A stretch of 64,000 nt of DNA from Duganella fentianensis (GTDB lineage Bacteria > Pseudomonadota > Gammaproteobacteria > Burkholderiales > Burkholderiaceae_D), in the NCBI RefSeq assembly GCF_009857835.1, contig NZ_WWCL01000003.1, positions 558,001-622,000 of the forward strand, read 5' to 3'. The notes beneath the pieces were generated by a model. The model saw only the letters and a program-made list of their open reading frames with translations. It ran no database searches and was not told the DNA's origin. The position numbers were made by a program, and so were the translations under genes. Positions 52,368 to 60,628 of the stretch are shown piece by piece (within the stretch, counting starts at the first letter, position 1; the number at the start of each line of letters is the position of its first letter).

Positions 52368-54784
52368 AAGGCCGTGTCAGCACGCACGTACATAGTGCGG
52401 CCGTTCACGCCGATCGGGCAGGTTTCCCAGCACTTGGTGAAGCCCAGTTTCGGGAATACACCACCGTTGGTCCAGTCGGACGGAGTCTGGTTGAACAGAT
52501 TGTTCACGCCCACGCTGAAGAAGGTACGCTTGGTGTAGGCATAACGCACCGAAGCGTCGACCAGCCAGCGCGCATCCCATTTCTGCAGCGGGCTGAAGTT
52601 TTCAGCCTGTACTTCGCCGTAGTAGTTGGCGCGCGTGTTCAGGTTCCACTGGCCGGCCGTGTAGTCAGCCGCGACCACATGGTGCTTGCGTGGCTGGCCG
52701 TGTTCGATCAGGGTCACTTGCGACTGGTCGAACAGCTGGGCACCGGTCAGCACCGACGACGTGGAATGGCGCTTGGTGACTTCCGTTTTGTTGAAGCCCA
52801 GCTGGCCCGACAGCACCAGCGTGGAGGCGGCAAACTTGGACGTGTGTTCGGCCACGATGTCCAGACCACGGGTACGGGTATCGACCGCGTTGGTGAAGAA
52901 CTGTGCCTGGCCTACGCCCAGCGGTTTGAGGATGTTGGCAATCGGGCCGCCGTTGGCTTCCGGTGCGATTTCGCTCGAGAACACGATGCGGTCCTTGATC
53001 TTGATCTCGTACAGGTCAGCCGTCAGCGACATATTGCTGGCCGGACGCAGCACCATGCCGATGCTGCCGTTGGTCGAGGTTTCTTCTTTCAGCGGAGCGA
53101 TGCCGAAAGCCTTGGTGACAGCGCTGCCCTGACGTGCGGTCAGGGTTTCCGTCAGCACGCCGTTATTCAGGTTGGTCGAGACGGAGCTGTAGAACTCCTG
53201 CTGCACGCTCGGTGCACGGAAACCGGTGGACAGGCTGCCGCGCAGACCGAACTGCTTGGTCGGGTCGAAGCGGGCACTCAGCTTGCCGGTAACGGTGCTG
53301 CCGAAGTCCGAGTATCTTTCGTAGCGCACAGCGCCGCCCAGCGTCAGTTCGTTGACAGGCTTGTGTTCAGCGTCGAGGAACAGGGCGATGTTGTGGCGGC
53401 CCGAATCGACTGCCGTCGCCGGCGTGTAGCCCGGGAAGCCCTGGATGCCGGAAGCTGCGGTAGCGCCGCTAGGAGTCTTGATCACGATGGCCGGATTGTT
53501 GGTGCGGCCATACTGGTAGGACACCGGATCACCGGCGACGATCTGGTAGTTATCGGCGCGGTATTCGAAGCCGGTGGCCAGGAAGATGCTGGCGCCGCCC
53601 AGTTGCACCGGACCTTTGATGTCGGCGTTGAAGGTGGTCTGGTTGAATTTCAGCGTGCCCGTATCGGCTTCGCGTGGCGATTCGCCGTAGATGCTGCCAT
53701 CGGCTTTTTTCTCGTACCAGTAGCTGACGTTCAGACTGTCCGACTCATGGAATGCCAGTTCGCTGGCGCCGTAGTTGATGCTGATGTCGGCCTTCCAGTC
53801 GTTGGCCAGATCGCGGCGGTAGCCGAAGGCAAACGAAGCATCCTTGATGGTGGTGTGGATGGCTGGCAGGTAGCCGTTAGGCGATACCGATGCCACCGTA
53901 CGGTCGTCGCCGGCCGAACGGAAGAAACCGAAGGAATCGCTCTTGCGTTTGGAGACGCCGCCGAAGGCGTAGAAATCGCTGGCCTTGTCGATCGGCAGCG
54001 AGCCGTTCCACCACAGGTAGCCGTCCTTGGTGTTGCTGTCGCCGATGTGCTGGGTCACGCGTGGCGGGCTGACGCGCAGCGAATCGACGCCGGCGCGGTT
54101 GGTTTCGCCGCGTTTGCGCGCTTCTGCCGTCAGGTTGAGGAAGCCGCCATCTTGACCTAGCGCAAAGCCGGTATTCGCGCTGGCCGAGTACAGATCGCCA
54201 TCGCCTTCCGAGGTGGTGCCGACGCTGCCGCTGACCTGGGTTTCATTGACCTGCGACTTCAGCACGATGTTGATCACGCCGGCGATCGCATCGGAGCCGT
54301 ACTGGGCGGCCGCGCCGTCGCGCAGCACTTCGATGTGGTGGATGGCGCCCAGCGGAATGGCGTTGATGTCGGTACCGGCCGAACCGCGACCGATGGTCTG
54401 CTGCACATTGAGCAGGGCTTGCTGGTGACGGCGCTTGCCGTTCACCAGTACCAGCACCTGATCAGGGCCCAGCGAACGCAGAGTAGCCGGACGGATCGAA
54501 TCGGTACCGTCGCTGATGAAGGTGCTGGAGAAGTTGAAGGATGGGTCCAGCGTCTGCAGCAGCTTGCCCAGCTCCAGCGGGCCGGCCGTCTGCATATCTT
54601 TCAGGCCGATCAGGCCCACCGGGGCGGCCGTATCGAGGGCCGTCTTGGCCACCGAGCGCGAGCCCAGTACCACGACGGTTTGTTCGGCCGGGGCATCATT
54701 GCCTTCGGCGCTGGCGTAGCCGGTCGACAGGGCCAGAACGGCGGCCGCCAGCAGCGTGCGTTGGAATTGCGGTGCTCTTTTCAT
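52364..54784 (-). CDS. TonB-dependent outer membrane receptor
   Basis: An 806-residue outer-membrane receptor. Signal peptide 1-26 (ending ASA) is followed by a plug domain (about 35-170; LGKLLQTLDPSFNF, QVLVLVNGKRRH, IPLGAIHHIEVLRDGAAAQYGSDAIAGVINIVL). The beta-barrel runs about 180-806 and ends with phenylalanine, as expected for barrel assembly. The ligand cannot be assigned; no siderophore or vitamin genes adjoin it. The plug wording (GKRRHQQALLNVQ) is typical of the large Caulobacter/Massilia-type receptor group that often takes up carbohydrates or peptides. Confidence 0.93.
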   Translation of the reverse strand: MKRAPQFQRTLLAAAVLALSTGYASAEGNDAPAEQTVVVLGSRSVAKTALDTAAPVGLIGLKDMQTAGPLELGKLLQTLDPSFNFSSTFISDGTDSIRPATLRSLGPDQVLVLVNGKRRHQQALLNVQQTIGRGSAGTDINAIPLGAIHHIEVLRDGAAAQYGSDAIAGVINIVLKSQVNETQVSGSVGTTSEGDGDLYSASANTGFALGQDGGFLNLTAEARKRGETNRAGVDSLRVSPPRVTQHIGDSNTKDGYLWWNGSLPIDKASDFYAFGGVSKRKSDSFGFFRSAGDDRTVASVSPNGYLPAIHTTIKDASFAFGYRRDLANDWKADISINYGASELAFHESDSLNVSYWYEKKADGSIYGESPREADTGTLKFNQTTFNADIKGPVQLGGASIFLATGFEYRADNYQIVAGDPVSYQYGRTNNPAIVIKTPSGATAASGIQGFPGYTPATAVDSGRHNIALFLDAEHKPVNELTLGGAVRYERYSDFGSTVTGKLSARFDPTKQFGLRGSLSTGFRAPSVQQEFYSSVSTNLNNGVLTETLTARQGSAVTKAFGIAPLKEETSTNGSIGMVLRPASNMSLTADLYEIKIKDRIVFSSEIAPEANGGPIANILKPLGVGQAQFFTNAVDTRTRGLDIVAEHTSKFAASTLVLSGQLGFNKTEVTKRHSTSSVLTGAQLFDQSQVTLIEHGQPRKHHVVAADYTAGQWNLNTRANYYGEVQAENFSPLQKWDARWLVDASVRYAYTKRTFFSVGVNNLFNQTPSDWTNGGVFPKLGFTKCWETCPIGVNGRTMYVRADTAF

Positions 54785-54963
54785 CGTTATCTCTTTCTAG
54801 TTGGGACCTGCGGACGCGTAACTGGCGCAGGGCGGAGAAAAATACTAACGGTTGTTTTTGCACTGCCGCAATTGTGGATGCCCCAATTTGTTGCAGATTC
54901 TGCACATCTGGCAATTTTTCGTGATTTAAATTGGTGCGTGCCGTATTATGTTCGATGCATGCT

Positions 54964-54984
54964 CCATTTTCTGCGGAAAAATGG
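54964..54984. promoter_or_regulatory. Inverted repeat upstream of the TonB receptor gene
   Basis: CCATTTT-CTGCGGA-AAAATGG is a perfect 7-bp inverted repeat with a 7-base spacer, about 180 bases upstream of the receptor start. It is a possible operator. Function is unproven. Confidence 0.3.
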
Positions 54985-55044
54985 TGCAAATCCACCACAG
55001 ATCGGCCTGTGCTGCACCGTCAAGGTGCCTGCTTAAATGTTGAC

Positions 55045-55812
55045 CTAGTGTTGATCTAGCATCCAGCCTTTGAGCCCGTTCACCCACGATTTGGCGGGCA
55101 GGTTATAGGCTTTCTTGATGGCGCCGGCCCGTTCGTACAGCACGCTGAAATCGAGTACCGGCGCGCGCTTGAACGCAATCACGATGATGTTGGCGTCATG
55201 TACTTCCGGCAGCCAGACGACGGCATCGAACACCTGTTCCATGGCCTGCAGATTCTTGTCGTAGTTGGAGAAGTCGCCGAACACATTGGTGGTCATCATG
55301 CCATCTGCGCTCAGGCAGTCGTAGCAGGCCTGATAGAACTCCGGGCTATCGAGCACGGGGCCGCGCGCTTCTTCGTCGTACAGGTCGACCTGCAGGACAT
55401 CCACCTTGCCATGGTTGGCGGTATCGAGCACGAAGTCCATGGCATTCATTTCCCTGACCTGCAGGCGCTCGTCATTGGGCGGCAGCGCGAACTGGGCTGC
55501 GCACATGGCGATCACGTTAGGGTTGAGTTCGATGGCGGTGACACGGGTATCGGGCAGGCGGCGGTAGCAGAATTTGGTCAGGGCGGCGCTGCCCAGACCC
55601 AGTTGCACCACCTGGCGCGGCTGCGGATTGAACAGCAGCCACATCATCATCATCTGGACGTATTCCAGTTCGATCTGGTCGGGCTTGGCGATGCGCATGG
55701 CACCTTGCACCCATGAGGTGCCCAGATGCAGGCTGCGTACGCCCTGAAATTCGGTGATGGTGGCTGGCGGATGGCCGGGAGCGTCGAAGCGGGTTTGGGC
55801 GGAGAGTTTCAT
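55045..55812 (-). CDS. Spermidine-synthase-like class I methyltransferase-fold protein
   Basis: A 255-residue protein with the Rossmann core of spermidine synthases (VVQLGLGSAALTKFCYR, VTAIELNPNVIAMC, DVLQVDLYDEEARGP). The catalytic region of true SpeE (VDSSDPxGP) reads VDLYDEEARGP here, so real aminopropyltransferase activity is uncertain. Many such SpeE-like proteins in Burkholderiales are uncharacterised. No adjacent speD is seen. It lies downstream of the PEP-CTERM gene on the same strand, but a strong terminator separates them. Confidence 0.85.
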   Translation of the reverse strand: MKLSAQTRFDAPGHPPATITEFQGVRSLHLGTSWVQGAMRIAKPDQIELEYVQMMMMWLLFNPQPRQVVQLGLGSAALTKFCYRRLPDTRVTAIELNPNVIAMCAAQFALPPNDERLQVREMNAMDFVLDTANHGKVDVLQVDLYDEEARGPVLDSPEFYQACYDCLSADGMMTTNVFGDFSNYDKNLQAMEQVFDAVVWLPEVHDANIIVIAFKRAPVLDFSVLYERAGAIKKAYNLPAKSWVNGLKGWMLDQH

Positions 55813-55846
55813 GCCGGCAGTGTAGCAGCCGGCATGGCGCGGGATG

Positions 55847-55871
55847 AAAAAAAGACGCCGTAGCGTCTTTT
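55847..55871 (-). terminator. Terminator of the PEP-CTERM gene
   Basis: An 8-bp stem AAAGACGC / GCGTCTTT with a four-base loop is followed on the minus strand by seven T. It lies just past the PEP-CTERM stop and ahead of the SpeE-like start. Confidence 0.9.
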
Positions 55872-55878
55872 GGCGGGA

Positions 55879-56364
55879 TTAGCCTTTGCGGCGTCGTGCC
55901 ACTACACCAAGCAGTGCCATACCGCCCAGCATCATGCCATAGGTGGCAGGCTCTGGAACGGCAGTGACATAGACGGTGCCACTGTAGCTAAAGATGCCTG
56001 GATCAGTGCCTTTGATCGTCAGCGTAAACGGGCTGTTCACTGGCAGGTCGATGTAGCTGGCTGACGAGTAGACGCCGTTGGAGTAGGTCAGATCGTAACT
56101 ATTTAGCTTGACTGAGCTCAGCGTGAGCTGTTTGCCGTCCATTTGAAGGCTCTTGAACGAGCCGGTGCTGAGCCCGGAACTGGCGGAAAAAGTAAAGGTG
56201 AAAGTGTCGGTAAATTCGTCGCCGTCAATGTGACTGGCGCCGAAACTACCTGTGAAGTAGACTGGGCCGCCAATCATGCCAACGTTTTGCGATACATCCG
56301 TTGCTGACACTTGACCGCAAGCGGCTGCTAACAGGCCAGCTGCTAGTAAGGAAGTTATTTTCAT
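55879..56364 (-). CDS. FxDxF-type PEP-CTERM surface protein
   Basis: A 161-residue exported protein. Signal peptide 1-21 ends VSA. A FTDTF motif (FxDxF class) lies near residues 51-55, and the C-terminal sorting signal comprises VPEPATYG, a hydrophobic stretch (MMLGGMALLGVV) and a basic end (ARRRKG). PEP-CTERM proteins are processed by exosortase EpsH, usually in strains that make exopolysaccharide; no exosortase gene is in the window. The middle is Ser/Thr-rich and beta-predicted. A promoter-like pair and an inverted repeat lie upstream, and a strong terminator follows, so it is monocistronic. Confidence 0.93.
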   Translation of the reverse strand: MKITSLLAAGLLAAACGQVSATDVSQNVGMIGGPVYFTGSFGASHIDGDEFTDTFTFTFSASSGLSTGSFKSLQMDGKQLTLSSVKLNSYDLTYSNGVYSSASYIDLPVNSPFTLTIKGTDPGIFSYSGTVYVTAVPEPATYGMMLGGMALLGVVARRRKG

Positions 56365-56418
56365 GTGATCCCCGCGTAATGAGATAGTTGAAGAACTAAA
56401 ATCCGTGACTGCTTAGTG

Positions 56419-56447
56419 ACCTTACGCCGGAGCGAATTTCATGTCAA
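56419..56447 (-). promoter_or_regulatory. Candidate sigma70 promoter of the PEP-CTERM gene
   Basis: On the minus strand a perfect TTGACA (56447-56442) is followed after 17 bases by TAAGGT (56424-56419). This would start transcription about 50 bases upstream of the PEP-CTERM ATG. Confidence 0.5.
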
Positions 56448-56461
56448 TTCGCTATTTTTTT
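56431..56461 (+). other. Inverted repeat with T tract overlapping the PEP-CTERM -35 region
   Basis: AGCGAATT-TCATGTC-AATTCGCT is a perfect 8-bp inverted repeat (56431-56453) followed on the plus strand by A and seven T. It looks like a terminator for plus-strand transcription, yet no plus-strand gene precedes it. It also overlaps the minus-strand -35 element and could be an operator. Confidence 0.45.
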
Positions 56462-56580
56462 ATGGAAATAACAAAACTAATAGTGATTAACTAAGTGCGT
56501 GGGGAGACGATTAAATATTTCGTTTAAATAATTTCCGCTTTGCAAATTGTCATAATTTATTTCGAACTAGCGCAAATGGG

Positions 56581-57948
56581 CTAGTTGTATGTACTAGACA
56601 CTGGCAAAAATAAAGTCACGCTCAGGCCGCCGCCAGCGCGGTTGGCGAGCAGGATGCGTCCGCCGTGGGCTTCGGCGATCTCGCGCGCCAGCGCCAGACC
56701 CAGGCCGGTACCGCTGCGTTTGGTCGAATAGAATGGCACCAGTGCATTGGCCAGCACCGTTTCGCTCATGCCGGGGCCACGGTCGTGCACATCGATGCGC
56801 ACGGCACCGGGCAGCGGCCGCACTTCCAGCGTGACGGCGTCGGCCGGCGAGCCAGACTCATGAGCGTTCTTGATCAGGTTGAGCAAAGCTTGCTGCAACT
56901 GGGCGGTATCGAAGCTGGCCGGCTCGGCCGGCGGCGTCCCTAGCAGCTGGAATTCCGCCAGCTCGCCTAGCTGGGCCAGAAACTCTTCCCAGTGGTGTGG
57001 CGTCGCGCGCGGTGCCGGCAGCTTGGCAAAGCGCGCATAGCCAAGAATGAAATTTTCCAGATGGCGCGTACGTTCCTCGATGGTGGCGAGGATTTGCGGC
57101 AGCCGCCCGGTCTGGCCGCGCCGCACCAGCTCGGCGCCCGAATGGGCCAGTGAAGTCAGCGGAGCCAGCGAGTTATTCAGTTCGTGGCTGATAACGCGGA
57201 TGACCTTCTTCCAGGTCTGCACTTCCTGCCGGCGCAATTCCATGGTCAGCTGGCGCAGCAGCAGCAGTTCGTGCTGGCGCCCGTTCAGGTGGAAGCGCCG
57301 GCGCGCCAGATGGAATACCTCTTCGTTCTCGGCATCTGCCGCAGGATCGGCGCCACTGCTGGTGAATAGTCCGTCACCACCACGATCGAGTGCTTCGCGC
57401 AGTGCCGGCGTGGCTTGCGCGAGTATGGTGTCGAGCTTGTGGCCTTCCAGCTTGTGGCCCTGATACAGCAGCTGGCGCGCCGCGATATTGGCGTACACGA
57501 TGGTGCCGCTATCGTTATGCAGCAGCATGGCGACGGGGGTGTTCTGCACCATGGTGTCGAGCAGCAGTTCGCGCTGCACCAGATCGAGCCGCTGCTGGCG
57601 CAGCACATCGCCCAGCGCATTGTGGGCCGCAACCAGATCGCTCAGTTCATCGTTCTGCGGCCAGTGCAGGCTGAAGGAAAAGTCGCCATCACGGTAGCTG
57701 GTGACAGTGCCACTCAGAGCGCGGAATAGCGACAGCATGGTTTCCAGCTGGGCGCGGATGGTGATGATGCCTATCGGGAGTACGCACAGCAGGCAGATGG
57801 CCAGTACCAGCAAGGGCTGGTCCGGCAGATAGTACAGCAGGGCCAGTGCGATCAGCATGCCCAGCGTGAGCAGGGTGGCGATCATGGCTGTCCAGCGCGT
57901 CAGCAGCGAGAGCCGCATGGGCGGACGGCGCAGAGCAGGGCGCGGCAT
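56581..57948 (-). CDS. Sensor histidine kinase (PAS, HisKA-like, HATPase)
   Basis: A 455-residue membrane kinase. Two helices (about 20-40 and 44-64) have almost no periplasmic loop, so it probably senses a cue in the membrane. A HAMP-like linker (about 65-125) and a PAS-like segment (about 128-185) follow, then the phospho-His255 box VISHELNNSLAPL, N box NLIKNAHES, and G boxes DRGPGMS and SGTGLGLALAREI. The style matches NtrB/NtrY-like kinases that pair with sigma54 activators. It starts on the last base of the response regulator stop (TGATG), so the two are a coupled two-component pair. Confidence 0.93.
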   Translation of the reverse strand: MPRPALRRPPMRLSLLTRWTAMIATLLTLGMLIALALLYYLPDQPLLVLAICLLCVLPIGIITIRAQLETMLSLFRALSGTVTSYRDGDFSFSLHWPQNDELSDLVAAHNALGDVLRQQRLDLVQRELLLDTMVQNTPVAMLLHNDSGTIVYANIAARQLLYQGHKLEGHKLDTILAQATPALREALDRGGDGLFTSSGADPAADAENEEVFHLARRRFHLNGRQHELLLLRQLTMELRRQEVQTWKKVIRVISHELNNSLAPLTSLAHSGAELVRRGQTGRLPQILATIEERTRHLENFILGYARFAKLPAPRATPHHWEEFLAQLGELAEFQLLGTPPAEPASFDTAQLQQALLNLIKNAHESGSPADAVTLEVRPLPGAVRIDVHDRGPGMSETVLANALVPFYSTKRSGTGLGLALAREIAEAHGGRILLANRAGGGLSVTLFLPVSSTYN

Positions 57949-59282
57949 CAGGGACGGGCGATACCCAGCCGCTCCATGCGGCGGTACAGCGCCTGACGTG
58001 ACAGCCCCAGATCGGCCGCCGCCTGCGCCACTACGCCACCGGCGCGGCTCAGGGCCAGACCGATGGCATCGCGGTCCGGTTCGCGCACGGCGTCTTCGTT
58101 ACCGGCCGCGGGCAAGCCCAGATCGGCCACTTTGATGGCATCGCCGCTGGCCAGCAGGGCGGCACGGGCCATTACGTTCTTCAGCTCGCGCACATTGCCG
58201 GGCCAGCTGTGCGCCAGCAGCGCCGCCTGCGCGGACGGATGCAGCGGACGTGCCGGGGTACCGAGGAAGTGGCGCGCCAGCGGCAGGATGTCGGCCGGAC
58301 GGGCGGCCAGCGGCGGCAGCCTGAGTTCGATCACGTTGAGGCGATAGAACAGGTCTTCGCGGAAGCTGCCGGCCCGTATCATGGCGGGCAGGTCGGCATT
58401 GGTGGCGCTGATCACCCGTACTTTCACCTGCCGTTCGCGGTTGGAGCCTAGCCGTTCGAAACGTCCCGTCTCCAGCACCCGCAGCAGCTTCATCTGGCCA
58501 GCCAGCGGCAGATTGCCGATTTCATCGAGGAACAGAGTGCCGCCATCGGCCGCTTCGAACTTGCCTTCGCGGGCGCGCGAAGCACCCGTGTAAGCGCCGG
58601 CCTCGGCGCCGAACAGTTCCGCTTCGATCAGTTCGGACGGCAGGGCGCCGCAGTTGAGCACCACGAAGGGGCCGTTGCGGACGCTGGAATTGGCCTGAAT
58701 GATGGCGGCGATGCCTTCCTTGCCCGTGCCATTCGGGCCGTTGATCAGTACCGGCACATCGGCCCGCGCCACCTGGCAGGCCAGATGGATCACCCGTTCC
58801 GTCGCCGGGTCCTGCCACACCATGCCGCGCAGATCGTATTCGCTTTCCAGCGCGTGGCGCTGGCGCTGCTCGCTTTGCAGGCGCTGCTGCAGGGCGCGTC
58901 TGGTGCGGCCCAGATCGATCAGGTTGTTGACGGTGGCAATCAGGCGGGGGTCATCCCAGGGCTTGGCCAGATAGTCGGCCGCACCGGCTTTGACCAGTTC
59001 TACCGCCGCATCGAGATGGGTCCATGCCGTCAGCAGGATCACCGGCAGATCGGGATAGCGTGCGCGGATGGCGCGGAACAGCGCCGTGCCTTCCTCGCCC
59101 GAGGTGGTGTCGGCACTGAAGTTCATATCCTGTATCACCAGATCGACCGGGTGACGTGCCAGCAGGGCCAGCCCTTCTTCCGGCGTGGCAGCGCGCAGCG
59201 CTTCGATCTCGTGCAGCGAGAACAGCACTTCCAGTGCGATGGCGACGGCAGCGTTGTCGTCTATGATTAAAACGTTAGGCAT
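57948..59282 (-). CDS. NtrC-family sigma54-dependent response regulator
   Basis: A 444-residue regulator. The receiver is about 1-120 (Asp8-Asp9, acceptor Asp52 in IQDMNF, with an SADTTSGEEG insertion). A central AAA+ domain is about 145-375, with Walker A GPNGTGKEG, the sigma54-contact loop GAYTGA (Tyr for the usual Phe) and Walker B GGTLFLDEIG. A C-terminal Fis-type helix-turn-helix is about 415-440 (AAADLGLSRQALYRRMERLG). It should activate sigma54 promoters when phosphorylated by the kinase encoded next. A near-consensus sigma54 promoter lies upstream of the exporter genes, the likely target. Confidence 0.95.
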   Translation of the reverse strand: MPNVLIIDDNAAVAIALEVLFSLHEIEALRAATPEEGLALLARHPVDLVIQDMNFSADTTSGEEGTALFRAIRARYPDLPVILLTAWTHLDAAVELVKAGAADYLAKPWDDPRLIATVNNLIDLGRTRRALQQRLQSEQRQRHALESEYDLRGMVWQDPATERVIHLACQVARADVPVLINGPNGTGKEGIAAIIQANSSVRNGPFVVLNCGALPSELIEAELFGAEAGAYTGASRAREGKFEAADGGTLFLDEIGNLPLAGQMKLLRVLETGRFERLGSNRERQVKVRVISATNADLPAMIRAGSFREDLFYRLNVIELRLPPLAARPADILPLARHFLGTPARPLHPSAQAALLAHSWPGNVRELKNVMARAALLASGDAIKVADLGLPAAGNEDAVREPDRDAIGLALSRAGGVVAQAAADLGLSRQALYRRMERLGIARP

Positions 59283-59302
59283 GTTGCAAGCATATCATTG
59301 TC

Positions 59303-59331
59303 GTGCTGCGTGCGGGGCACGCCCGCAGCAC
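59303..59331. other. Hairpin between exporter operon and regulator gene
   Basis: GTGCTGCG / CGCAGCAC (8 bp) encloses a 13-base loop that can form a competing GCGTGC-GGG-GCACGC stem. It lies in the 66-base gap between the last permease and the response regulator. There is no T tract, so it may process or partly stop the transcript. Confidence 0.4.
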
Positions 59332-59348
59332 AGGGTTCTGCTACTGTG

Positions 59349-60584
59349 TCAGGTACTGCGGGTGGCGGTGGCCGGCGAAATGCTGGCAGCGCGCCAGGCC
59401 GGCCCGTACACGGCAGCCACGCCCAGCGCCCACAGCAGCGCAGCACCGGCCAGCAGATAGCCGGCGGGCAGGCGCGGCATTTCCAGCTGGCTGACCAGCA
59501 ACTGGTTCAGCGCCAGGGCCAGCAGCACCCCGGCCACCACGCCGGCGCTGGTAATCAGCAGATTCTCCGTGATGAAGTAGCGCAGGATATCGCTGCGGCG
59601 TGCACCGAGCGCACGCCGCACGCCGATCTGCTTGCGGCGCTGGGTGACCCACAGGCTGGCCATGCCGACGATGCCGCTGGCCGTAATCAGTAGCAGCAGC
59701 ACGCTGACGGTGACCAGCATCCATGCCAGCGCCTGATCGGCGCGATAACGGTCGCGCCGTAGTTCGCTGACGGCCTGCAGGCGGGTGATGACAGGCAGAA
59801 CGGAAGATTTGCGCAGCGCCGCTTCGCTTTCCTGCATGACCCGTTCGCGCTGGCCCGGTTCCGTGCGCACCGTGTAGGTGGATGCATCATCGCCGGTCAG
59901 GCGGACGGGAAGCAGCATCGAGAATTCAGCGCCTTCGGTATTGGCGGCACCTGGTGTCTGCAAGCGCGCCACCACGCCTACTACGCGTAATTCCGAAGTG
60001 TTGGGGCCGACCCCGTAGTAAATCGTGTTGCCCAGATAGTTGCTGGCGTTGGGCCACAGTTTCTGTCCCAGCGAGCGGGTGATGATCACACTGTGGGGAA
60101 AGTCCTTACTGGTGTTGGTGTCGACTTCGGGCACTTCGCTGGGCTGGAAATCGCGTCCTTCGACCAGTTGCAGTCCCCAGGTGTAGATCAGCGAATCGGG
60201 CGAATAGTAGGTCGTGACCGCAGCACTCGAGGTGACCTGTTTGCGGTCCAGCGACACGCTGGTGTAGTTGCCCGAGCGCGACAGCGGCATCTGGGTGGTG
60301 TAGGCCACCGACTGCACGCCGGCCACGGCGCGCAGTGCTGCCGTCTCACGACGCTGTTCGTCGAGCTGGGCCTGATGGCTGCGCGGCTCGAGGTGGCGCA
60401 CTTTGATCGAGAAGACATCGGCTTCGCTGGCGAGGCCGCTGGGGCGGCTGGCTACGGCCTGACGCACTTGCACGATGTGCAGGGCGTTGGCGAGGATGGC
60501 CAGACTGAGCGCAACCTGTATGGCCACCAGCAGCGGACCGGTCTTGTTGCGTAGCAGGGCAGACAGTATGGGGTGCAAGTTCAT
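59349..60584 (-). CDS. MacB-type ABC exporter permease, second subunit
   Basis: A 411-residue type VII ABC permease. One N-terminal helix (about 18-38) is followed by a periplasmic MacB_PCD-like domain (about 45-275) and the FtsX-type three-helix block at the C terminus (about 285-400; ITASGIVGMASLWVTQRRKQIGVRRALGARR). The coupling motif RRKQIGVRRALGA contacts the ATPase. It pairs with the homologous permease upstream to form a heterodimer. These transporters do not move solutes through the membrane but drive periplasmic substrates through a TolC-like duct. Confidence 0.92.
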   Translation of the reverse strand: MNLHPILSALLRNKTGPLLVAIQVALSLAILANALHIVQVRQAVASRPSGLASEADVFSIKVRHLEPRSHQAQLDEQRRETAALRAVAGVQSVAYTTQMPLSRSGNYTSVSLDRKQVTSSAAVTTYYSPDSLIYTWGLQLVEGRDFQPSEVPEVDTNTSKDFPHSVIITRSLGQKLWPNASNYLGNTIYYGVGPNTSELRVVGVVARLQTPGAANTEGAEFSMLLPVRLTGDDASTYTVRTEPGQRERVMQESEAALRKSSVLPVITRLQAVSELRRDRYRADQALAWMLVTVSVLLLLITASGIVGMASLWVTQRRKQIGVRRALGARRSDILRYFITENLLITSAGVVAGVLLALALNQLLVSQLEMPRLPAGYLLAGAALLWALGVAAVYGPAWRAASISPATATRST

Positions 60585-60628
60585 GATGCAGGGTTCCTTA
60601 AAGCGGAGGTATCACGGCGCTGTGTGCA

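Noticed and set aside
52145..54160. 671-residue plus-strand open frame opposite the TonB receptor
   Set aside because: It is a low-complexity antisense shadow of the receptor, whose plug and barrel motifs are clear.
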